NCBI RefSeq assembly: GCF_020073745.1
Contig: NZ_JAIRAU010000039.1
Location: 62,001-126,000, forward strand
DNA from: Nannocystis pusilla
Lineage (GTDB): Bacteria; Myxococcota_A; Polyangia; Nannocystales; Nannocystaceae
DNA: 64,000 nucleotides
Direction of reading: 5' to 3'
The first letter of the stretch is position 1, and each line of letters starts with the position of its first letter. This document shows, one piece after another, positions 52,788 to 62,013 of this stretch. Both the position numbers and the translations under genes were made by a program. The notes beneath the pieces are model-generated. The model ran no database searches, was not told where the DNA came from, and saw only the letters and a list, made by a program, of their open reading frames with translations.

Positions 52788-53764
52788 ACCCCCGCGCCCG
52801 CCCGGGCGCGCTGGCCGTCCTCGCGATCGGCGGCTGCTTCTATCAACCGCAGGTCGCGGCCACCGACGCGACCACCGCGACCACCACGACGTCGACCGGC
52901 TCGACCCTCGATCCGCCGACCGGCACCACCACGACGTCGACCACCGGCACCACCGATCCGATCGGCGAGACGACCACGACCGGCACCACCAGCGACCCGA
53001 CCTCGACCACCAGCGACACCACCACCGGCACCGACTCGTCCACCACCGACGACCCGGCGATGTGCACGATCCCCGACGTCCCCGATCTCGCCGTCCGCAT
53101 CACCCACGCGCCGGCGCCGGCCACTTGCGGCAACGACCTCGGGAGCGTCGTCAACGCCGTGTTCACCGGCAAGCCCGACGACCAGACCCTGCTCTTCCGC
53201 CAGTGCACGGTCTCCGCCGATTGTCAGGCGGGCAACCTCCAGTGCGACGCCACGCAGGAGCTCAGCGTCCACATCGACGGCCCGGCCACGCACGTCCCCG
53301 AGTTCGCGCCCGGCGCCTGCGTCAACATCGCTTACCTCCCTGCGGGCTACGCCGACCCCGAGACCTGCCAGATTCGCCTGCTGCGGCTGGCCAGGACCGG
53401 CCCCGACATCGCCAACACCAGCGTGTTCGTCGCCGCCCTCGGCGTCCCCGACACCCTCGAGCTGCCGGGCCCGTTGCCGCTCGCGCTCGAGTTCCTCGCC
53501 AGCTCCGAGCTCGCCGACGCCTGCCCTCACGAGAGGGTCTGCGACCGCCCCAGCGGCCGCCACGACCTCGTCGGCGACTTCCCCGACGCCGTCGTCGCCG
53601 TGCCGATGGGGACCGAGTCGCCGGCCGTGATCGACCTCCGCGACAAGAGCAACGTCAAGATCGGCACCGTCCCCGGCTCGCTCTACAACCTGCGCTCGTA
53701 CGTCCTCCCGGTCGACCAGTGCGAGTTCGACTGGCTGTGGCTGGCCGACGAGAACCGGCCGTGA
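52769..53764 (+). CDS. Hypothetical lipoprotein, paralogue B
   Basis: Predicted lipoprotein of 331 aa. The ATG at 52769 lies inside the upstream gene; leader PGALAVLAIGGCFYQP with lipobox G-G-C. A Thr/Ser/Asp-rich linker (~30-95) is followed by a globular part homologous to paralogue A: KPDDQTLLFRQCTVSADCQAGNLQC, HIDGPATHVPEFAPGACVNIAYLPAGYADPETC and the C-terminal CEFDWLWLADENRP. Coupling to the middle gene by overlap supports joint translation. The identity of the shared domain is unknown. Confidence 0.75.
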   Translation: MGAAVLNPRARPGALAVLAIGGCFYQPQVAATDATTATTTTSTGSTLDPPTGTTTTSTTGTTDPIGETTTTGTTSDPTSTTSDTTTGTDSSTTDDPAMCTIPDVPDLAVRITHAPAPATCGNDLGSVVNAVFTGKPDDQTLLFRQCTVSADCQAGNLQCDATQELSVHIDGPATHVPEFAPGACVNIAYLPAGYADPETCQIRLLRLARTGPDIANTSVFVAALGVPDTLELPGPLPLALEFLASSELADACPHERVCDRPSGRHDLVGDFPDAVVAVPMGTESPAVIDLRDKSNVKIGTVPGSLYNLRSYVLPVDQCEFDWLWLADENRP

Positions 53765-53769
53765 GCCCG

Positions 53770-53842
53770 ATCGGACATGCCCTCTAGGACATGCCCATAA
53801 TGGCATGTCCCATCGAACATATCCCATGAGACACGTGCACAC
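53770..53842. repeat. Palindrome cluster after lipoprotein paralogue B
   Basis: CGGACATGCCCTCTAGGACATG, CCATAATGGCATGTCCCATCGAACAT and ATGAGACACGTG units in a row. The rest of the gap to the tRNA gene (53843-54023) shows nothing assignable. Confidence 0.75.
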
Positions 53843-54023
53843 CGACCTCGCCGCGGCGGACGTTCCGCCCCAGCGCGAGCGACACGGCCGCCGGCGCGGC
53901 AGGGCTCGACCCGCGGCCTCGCCGGAGGATTCGCGGGGCGCCCACCGTCGTCCCGCGATCTCCGCCGCCCTCGCCAGGACGGCGTTTGCTCCCGGTCACC
54001 TCACCGGAGCCTGACGGTCGCTA

Positions 54024-54103
54024 TGCCCGGGGCGGGACTCGAACCCGCACGCTTGCGCCGGGGATTTTAAGTCCCCTGTGTCTACCGATTCCACCACCCG
54101 GGC
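54024..54103 (-). tRNA. tRNA-Leu (anticodon UAA)
   Basis: Cloverleaf read on the minus strand: acceptor arm GCCCGGG / CCCGGGC, anticodon stem-loop GGGGA-CTTAAAA-TCCCC giving UAA (codon UUA), a leucine-type long variable arm (GGCGCAAGCG), and T arm CGGGTTCGAGTCCCG. No CCA is encoded. Length about 80 nt. Confidence 0.95.
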
Positions 54104-54113
54104 GCGGGCCCTC

Positions 54114-54119
54114 TTAATA
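54114..54119 (-). promoter_or_regulatory. Possible -10 box of tRNA-Leu
   Basis: TATTAA on the minus strand, ending about ten bases before the tRNA 5' end. No convincing -35 is seen. Confidence 0.45.
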
Positions 54120-54265
54120 GAAGCACCTGGCGTCGTTGAGAAGGCGGCACGGTCGACCGGCTCGCGCGAGATCGCACCTGAACACCCGGACACGTGCGCA
54201 AACTTTCACCTGCACAGACGAGCGGCAGTGTCCGCCGGCGCGAAAACGCGTGCTAACACGGCGCG

Positions 54266-57157
<2,892 letters not shown>

Positions 57158-57216
57158 GGCGAGCCACGAGACCGCGCCTCGCCGCCCGGCAGGCGCGGCT
57201 TCGTGCCGCCCGAACC

Positions 57217-57302
57217 GAACATGTCCCGATGGACATGTATCATTGGACATTGAATCAGGATCGGACACCTCGTTCAGCATGTCTCCGAGGACAGGTCCGG
57301 GA
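57217..57302. repeat. Palindrome cluster after uvrA, includes the best copy
   Basis: Contains the most complete copy, ACATGTCC-CGAT-GGACATGT (57219-57238), with full 8-base arms. Degenerate units follow (GGACATTGAATC, AGCATGTCTCCGAGGACAGG). Confidence 0.9.
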
Positions 57303-57393
57303 CACGCGCCACGGAATCACCGCGGTCCGGCCATACACCCGTCACGCCCCCGCGCCGCTTGCGACGCGACGACTCTGCCCGTAGCCTGCTGGC

Positions 57394-58356
57394 ATGCGCT
57401 TGGCTTGGACTTCTGTTGGCTCTCTCGCACTCCTCGCGGCCTGTCCGACGAAGGACACCGGCACACCCGCCACCGACACCGCCGTCACGGACACCTCCGA
57501 CACCGGTGACTCGCCTGAACCGCCGAGCAGCACGGGCGACATGCTCACCACGGAGGTCACGCCGACCGAGACCGGCGAGACCACCGACACCGGCAGCACA
57601 CCCACCGAAAGCACCGCCACCGCCGCGACGGCCACCGATGCCACTGCGACGTCCGCCGACACCACCGCGACGACCGGCGACACCTCGCCCGACACGGACA
57701 CCGATACGGGGAGCGAGCCCGCGATGTGCCCCGAGGCCGACCCGGCGGTCGACGCCACCTTCGCCGTCACCCTCCTCGACTGGCCCGAAGCCTGGACCGA
57801 GATGCATTTCATCGACGTCCTGTGCACCGTCGACGCCGTCACCCTCGAGGGCGGGATGGTCGTCACCGCGCTGAGCTGCGACCACGAGGGCGAGCCGCGC
57901 CTCGCGACCGTCAGCATCGTCGCCGCGCCCGAGGGCGACGTCACCTGGGCGGCAGGCGACAGCGTGCAGCTCGACAGCATGGCCCTCGACGACGACGTCA
58001 GCCTCCCCACCCGCGCCGTCACCATGCGCACCCCCGACGAGCAGCAGCTCCTCCTCGTCGCCGTCGACGGCGCCGAGGAGGCCGACGAGCCCACCCGGTT
58101 CGAGCCGCTCCTCTACACCATCGCGGAGTTCTGCGACCTGCCGCCGTGGGGCGATATCAACGGGGTCGTGGCGACCGTCACGCTCGAGAGCCCGATGGGC
58201 CCCTCGCTCAGCCTGAACTCCGGCACGCGCGGCAGCTTCGCCGCGGACCCCGGCGAGGTCTACGCGTTCGACCTCGCCGAGGCCGTCGTCGGCGCGTGCT
58301 GCCACGGCAACGACATCCTGCAGCTGCTCGTGCGCCGCGTCGCGATCGACGGCTGA
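57394..58356 (+). CDS. Hypothetical lipoprotein, Thr/Asp linker
   Basis: Predicted lipoprotein of 320 aa, start ATG at 57394, leader MRLAWTSVGSLALLAACPTKD (lipobox L-A-A-C). The residues around the lipobox cysteine (CPTKDT) are encoded by a palindrome copy (57441-57459). A Thr/Asp/Ser-rich linker runs to about residue 110, then a globular part with FAVTLLDWPEAWTEMHFIDVLC, DSMALDDDVSLPTRAVTMRT and EAVVGACCHGNDILQLLVRR. No family recognised. Linker style matches other lipoproteins of the window. Confidence 0.75.
   Translation: MRLAWTSVGSLALLAACPTKDTGTPATDTAVTDTSDTGDSPEPPSSTGDMLTTEVTPTETGETTDTGSTPTESTATAATATDATATSADTTATTGDTSPDTDTDTGSEPAMCPEADPAVDATFAVTLLDWPEAWTEMHFIDVLCTVDAVTLEGGMVVTALSCDHEGEPRLATVSIVAAPEGDVTWAAGDSVQLDSMALDDDVSLPTRAVTMRTPDEQQLLLVAVDGAEEADEPTRFEPLLYTIAEFCDLPPWGDINGVVATVTLESPMGPSLSLNSGTRGSFAADPGEVYAFDLAEAVVGACCHGNDILQLLVRRVAIDG
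57441..57459. repeat. Imperfect palindrome at a lipobox
   Basis: CTGTCCGACGAAGGACACC: TGTCC and GGACA arms with a six-base centre. It encodes the lipobox Cys and the next residues of the lipoprotein. Confidence 0.7.
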
Positions 58357-58405
58357 ACCAACACCACGACCGGCTCCACCTCCTCGCGGTCCTCCGGACT
58401 CGGCC

Positions 58406-59335
58406 TCACCGCGCGATCGGCAGCCGCGTCGGCCCGCGCGACGGCGGTCGCCCGCGCGTCGCCGCGATCTCCCCGTCGCCGAACGCCGCCAAATAATCGG
58501 GACGCACGCCCGGGCAGACCTGCTCGAAAGGACAGCCCGTGCACGCCGGCACCTTGACCCGCCCGGCCAGCCGGCTGTCCTTGAGCGCGAACGTCGCCTC
58601 CGGCGTCACCACCACCACCCGGTCCGCGCCGGGGTCCCACGCGTGCGGGTGATCCTGGCCCAGGAGGCAACGCGGCACGTGCAGCGAGCGCAGCGTCATC
58701 GCCCGCGCCCGCCCGCGCGCCAGCGCCTCGGCGATGAACGGCAGCGCCTCGGTCATCCGCGGCAGCGACGCCACGTTGTCCGCGTTGGCGTCGGTCAGCG
58801 ACACGTACCAGAGATCGACCGCGCGCACGCCGTGCCCGGCCAACCACTCGATCGCCGCCGGCAGGTCCGCCATCGTGTCGCGCTTGACGATCAGGTCGAC
58901 CACCAGCGGCGCCCCGCTGGCGACCGCCCGCTCCAGCCCGCCCACCATCGCCGCGTACGTGCCTGTCCTCCGGACCAGCTCCTCGTAGCGGTCGGCCCGG
59001 TGGGTGTGCACCGACACGTGCAGGCGCGTCGCCCCGGCCGCCAGCAGCCGCGCCAGGTTGTCGCCGTGCGCGTACATCAAGCCGTTCGACTGCACCTTGA
59101 TGTCGGCGAACCCGAGCGCCCGGCCGGCGCGGACGATCGCCAGCAGGTCCGGCCGGATCGTCGGCTCGCCCCCCGTGATCGACAGCGCGTCGAGCCCCTG
59201 CGCCCGCCCCTCGCGCAGCGACGCCAGCGCGTGGGCCGTCGACAGCGCCCGCCCGCGCAGCGCCGGTCCGATCGTGCAGTAGTCGCACCACAGGTTGCAG
59301 TCGTAGCCGAGGATCATGTCGAGCAGCCCCGGCAC
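58406..59335 (-). CDS. Radical SAM protein, candidate peptide-modification enzyme
   Basis: Radical SAM enzyme of 309 aa, start GTG at 59335. The [4Fe-4S]-SAM motif is CNLWCDYC (C13, C17, C20); GGEP is at 55-58. A C-terminal auxiliary-cluster region has C223 (HVPRCLL) and C265/C268/C274 (CTGCPFEQVCPG), a twitch/SPASM-like set. The same Cys pattern and the following tail (Y-x4-G-x-GE) recur in two neighbours, so the three are related. The start codon directly follows the stop of the HExxH gene (TGAGTG), so they are one operon. Substrate unknown; palindromes cover the CPFEQ codons (58517-58535). Confidence 0.9.
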   Translation of the reverse strand: MPGLLDMILGYDCNLWCDYCTIGPALRGRALSTAHALASLREGRAQGLDALSITGGEPTIRPDLLAIVRAGRALGFADIKVQSNGLMYAHGDNLARLLAAGATRLHVSVHTHRADRYEELVRRTGTYAAMVGGLERAVASGAPLVVDLIVKRDTMADLPAAIEWLAGHGVRAVDLWYVSLTDANADNVASLPRMTEALPFIAEALARGRARAMTLRSLHVPRCLLGQDHPHAWDPGADRVVVVTPEATFALKDSRLAGRVKVPACTGCPFEQVCPGVRPDYLAAFGDGEIAATRGRPPSRGPTRLPIAR

Positions 59336-60526
59336 TCAGTCCTCCCACCAGCCCCGGAAGCGGGCGTCGAGCGCCACCAACTCCGCCAGCAACGGCTCCC
59401 CCAGGCTGGTCGGTCGCGCGTGCAGGCGCAACGTCTCGACCGCCTCGTGGTTGCCGCGGGCCACCTGCCGCAGCCGCCGCTCGACGTCACCTGTCCCTTC
59501 CGCCAGCATCGACTCGAGCATCGCCGCCACCGGCAGGAACGCGTGCGCCGCCAGCAGCACCCCGTGCAGCGGCCGCGGGTCGGGGCGCACCGGCGAGGCG
59601 TACAGCGGCGACCAGGCGTTGTCGAGGATCGGCCCCTGCTCGAGCAGCGCGTGCAGCTTGTTGTGCGAGAACTCGTGGATCAGCGCCTCGGCCAGCGTCA
59701 GCGCGCTCGGGTGCAGGCTCAGGTAGACCGTCCCGATCGCCTCCTGGTACGACGCCGACAGGTGGCGCTCGCCGTCGTGGCCGACCGGCACCACCAGCAC
59801 GAGGCCGACGTCGAGCTCCGCGCGCAGCGCCGGCAGGTGCGTGGCGATCAGCTCGAGCCCGGCCCGCAGCCCCGCCAGCCAGGCCGCCGGCGGCAGCCCG
59901 CCGAGGTCGAGCGCGCTGCCCGACTTGTCGGGGTGCGCCTCGAGCCCGGCCAGCGGGTTGTTGTCGCGCCGCAGCGCCAGCGCGATCGGCCCCGCGATCG
60001 TCGCGTAGATGTCCGTCAAAACATGCTCCGACGGACATGTCCCGAAGTCCCTCCCGAGCGCCCCCCCGACCCCGCCGACCGCCCACCCGTCCGGCCCGAT
60101 CGCCAGCGGCCCCGGCGGCGGCGCCAGGGCGCAGCGGGCCCCCAGGCACGGCACCATCGCCGGCGGCTGCAGCACCGTCACCCTGTCCTCGAGGACACCC
60201 GCGACCGCCAGCTCGAGCGCCAGCGTCGCCAACAATTCGCCCTGCAGCGCCGCGTCGGGCCGACCGCGCAGGCAGCGGATCAGCGTCCCCACCGTCGGTC
60301 GCCGCACCGCGCTCGCCAGGGCTCCCGGCGACTGCCCGGCGATCCGGCGCAGCACCGGCGCGAAGCGCCCCCACGCCGCCCCGTTCGGCCCGGGCGCCGG
60401 CGGCAGCCGCAGCAGCTCCGTCAGCGCCCGCCGCAGCGCGGCCGAGAACAACCCCCGGGCCGTCTGCGAACCCCGCGCCGGCAGCGTCAGATCGGCCAGC
60501 ACGCCCCCTCCGCGATCTCCAGACAT
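59336..60526 (-). CDS. HExxH-type peptide-hydroxylase-like protein
   Basis: Protein of 396 aa from the ATG at 60526 (GTG at 60502 is an alternative). The C-terminal half has HEFSHNKLHALLEQGP (HExxH at 284-288) and the following LYASPVRPDPRPLHGVLLAAHAFL, which matches the alpha-ketoglutarate-type HExxH peptide beta-hydroxylase family linked to radical SAM peptide-maturation systems. The N-terminal half is Ala/Leu-rich and poorly conserved. The family is thought to hydroxylate residues of modified peptides. The gene overlaps the pseudo-radical-SAM gene upstream by 40 bases and abuts the radical SAM gene downstream. Palindromes lie at 60008-60046 and 60184-60197. Confidence 0.85.
   Translation of the reverse strand: MSGDRGGGVLADLTLPARGSQTARGLFSAALRRALTELLRLPPAPGPNGAAWGRFAPVLRRIAGQSPGALASAVRRPTVGTLIRCLRGRPDAALQGELLATLALELAVAGVLEDRVTVLQPPAMVPCLGARCALAPPPGPLAIGPDGWAVGGVGGALGRDFGTCPSEHVLTDIYATIAGPIALALRRDNNPLAGLEAHPDKSGSALDLGGLPPAAWLAGLRAGLELIATHLPALRAELDVGLVLVVPVGHDGERHLSASYQEAIGTVYLSLHPSALTLAEALIHEFSHNKLHALLEQGPILDNAWSPLYASPVRPDPRPLHGVLLAAHAFLPVAAMLESMLAEGTGDVERRLRQVARGNHEAVETLRLHARPTSLGEPLLAELVALDARFRGWWED
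60008..60046. repeat. Palindrome pair inside HExxH gene
   Basis: GATGTCCGTCAAAACATG then GACGGACATGTCCCGAAG. In frame they encode FGTCPSEHVLTDIYA, away from the HExxH site. Confidence 0.7.
60184..60197. repeat. TGTCC-N4-GGACA palindrome inside HExxH gene
   Basis: Exact core TGTCC-TCGA-GGACA, which encodes VLEDR in the N-terminal half. Confidence 0.85.
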
Positions 60527-61326
60527 GGCCCCGAGAACATGTCCTGAAGTCTCTTCGCGCGCGGCCCCGCGGCCGCCGGTTCCGCCGTCCCTCTCCTCGC
60601 CGCCAGCTCGCCCGCGCCGAAGCGCTGCAGGTACCTCGCGTCGATGCCGACACAACCGCCGCGCAGCTCGCAGTCGTCGCAGCACCCCGCGAACGCGCGA
60701 GGCGGCCCCGGCACCCCGCGATCGCGCAACGGACCCAGCAAGCACGCCGGCGCGCCCGCGACCGCCGCGGCCAGGCCGGCGCGCTCCGCCGCCGCGATCG
60801 CCTGCAGCGCGTACGGCAGCGCCGCCCCGAGCCGCGGGATCAGGCCCCCGGCAGGTTCACGCCCGTCCTCGGCGATCACCTCCACGCACCAGCCGACCGC
60901 CGCGACGTCGACGAGCAGCCCCGGCAAGGCCGCCAGCACTCGCGCGTTCGATCGCGTCAGCGGCGTGCGCACCGTCGCCGCCACCCGCAGCGCCCGGGCC
61001 GCGCGGAGCAGCGTCGTCGTCGCCCGGAACGACCCCTCGAGCCTCGCGTGCCAGTCGTGCGCCGCACTGTCCGCCGCGTAGAGCCGGGCCTCGATCGCCC
61101 CCACCCCCGCCGCGACCAGCTGCGCCAGCGCCTCGCCGGTCAGCGCCGCCGGCCCCGGCGCCACGACCACGCGCGTGAACCCGGCCGAGCGGGCCGCGCT
61201 CGTCCAGCGCGTCAGCGCGTCGCCGTCGCCGCCGACCAGCGTCAGCGTCATACCTGTCCCTCGCAACATGTCCAATGCGTCCTGTCCTTCCGGACTGGAC
61301 GGCGCCGCGCGGACGCTCAGCTCCAC
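60487..61326 (-). CDS. Radical-SAM-like protein lacking the CxxxCxxC motif
   Basis: Protein of 279 aa from the GTG at 61326. It keeps the radical SAM fold pattern (VELSV first strand, GGDGD at 32-36 in place of GGEP, and TPLTRSNARVLAALPGLL), but between the first strand and GGDGD there is no cysteine, so the catalytic cluster cannot form. The auxiliary-cluster set is retained: C195 (GAPACLL), C216/C219/C225 (CDDCELRGGCVG), and the tail Y-x4-G-x-GE matches both neighbouring radical SAM proteins. The segment that should carry CxxxCxxC is encoded by palindrome copies (61251-61301). A partner-binding or scaffold role is inferred. Its start overlaps the end of the Tat gene by 10 bases. Confidence 0.75.
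   Translation of the reverse strand: MELSVRAAPSSPEGQDALDMLRGTGMTLTLVGGDGDALTRWTSAARSAGFTRVVVAPGPAALTGEALAQLVAAGVGAIEARLYAADSAAHDWHARLEGSFRATTTLLRAARALRVAATVRTPLTRSNARVLAALPGLLVDVAAVGWCVEVIAEDGREPAGGLIPRLGAALPYALQAIAAAERAGLAAAVAGAPACLLGPLRDRGVPGPPRAFAGCCDDCELRGGCVGIDARYLQRFGAGELAARRGTAEPAAAGPRAKRLQDMFSGPCLEIAEGACWPI
60521..60553. repeat. Palindrome copies in the overlap of pseudo-radical-SAM and HExxH genes
   Basis: AGACATGGCCCCGAGAACATGTCC. It covers the last codons of the upstream gene and the start of the HExxH gene. Confidence 0.65.
61251..61301. repeat. Palindrome cluster in pseudo-radical-SAM gene 5' part
   Basis: ACCTGTCCCTCGCAACATGTCC and CCTGTCCTTCCGGACTGGAC units in frame, between the first strand and GGDGD of the protein. 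The second unit supplies PSSPEGQDAL. Confidence 0.7.
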
Positions 61327-61805
61327 GGCTTCAGCACGGCCTGGCTGTGGCCCGCCAGGCGCTCCGACAGCGTCAGCAGCCCGGCGATCGCCGGCGCGCC
61401 GCGCTCGGCCGCCAGCTGCGTGAGCCGCTCCGCCAGCACCCGCGCCCCCTGCTCCTCCTCCGCCGTCGACGGCCGGTCGCCGCCGCCGCCGTTGGCGAGG
61501 TACAGCGCCAGGTCGCCGGCGTGCGCGACCGCGCGGGGGCCCTCGGCCTCGGCGCGCATCAGATCGACCTGGAAGCGCTGACCTTTCGGCGTGCGCATCA
61601 ACACCGGCACCGCGCCGGCCGTCAGCGGCATCACCTGTTCGACCCGCCATTCGCCGGTGCGTCCGACCAGCCCCGCCAGCGGCGCCGTCGCCGACGAACC
61701 GGTCGTGCGGGGTCGGAGCGCGCACGCGGCGGTCGAGACACCGGCAGCGGCAACTCCGAGGGCGGCGAGGACCTTGCGACGGGCGACACGCGGCGAAGGC
61801 TTCAT
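61317..61805 (-). CDS. Tat-signal protein of unknown function
   Basis: Protein of 162 aa with a twin-arginine-type leader (RVARRKVLAALGVAAAGVSTAACAL) that ends in a possible lipobox (T-A-A-C), so it is probably exported in folded form. The mature part has strands EWRVEQVMPLTAGAVPVLMRTP and RFQVDLMRAEAEGPRAVAHAGDLALYLANGG, then a C-terminal helix TLSERLAGHSQAVL and the end KPWS. It is the first gene of the operon with the pseudo-radical-SAM, HExxH and radical SAM genes, so it is a candidate substrate or cofactor-bearing partner (inference). No family recognised. Confidence 0.7.
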   Translation of the reverse strand: MKPSPRVARRKVLAALGVAAAGVSTAACALRPRTTGSSATAPLAGLVGRTGEWRVEQVMPLTAGAVPVLMRTPKGQRFQVDLMRAEAEGPRAVAHAGDLALYLANGGGGDRPSTAEEEQGARVLAERLTQLAAERGAPAIAGLLTLSERLAGHSQAVLKPWS

Positions 61806-62013
61806 GCAGTCAGTCTTCCTAATCGAAGCCCACGGTACTCGCCGGTCGCATCTCCCGTCAAGGCGACGCGAGCCCGGGCCGCTCACGCCAGCCCCGGACA
61901 CCTCACGCGAGCCCGGAACTCGCCCGCGCCTTTGCCGACGCCGACGCCTCCACCGTCCTCCCGTCCTCCCGTCCTCCCACGAACGCGAGGACGCGCTAGC
62001 ATCGGCGCTGCGC
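61806..62013. promoter_or_regulatory. Divergent intergenic region of modification locus
   Basis: Gap of 208 bases between the Tat gene operon and the radical SAM-methyltransferase gene, so both promoters should lie here. An 8-base tandem repeat (CGTCCTCC, three copies at 61954-61977) is present. No -10/-35 pair can be placed. Confidence 0.5.
61954..61977. repeat. Three tandem copies of an 8-base unit
   Basis: CGTCCTCC repeated three times, near the promoter region of the radical SAM-methyltransferase gene. Confidence 0.7.
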
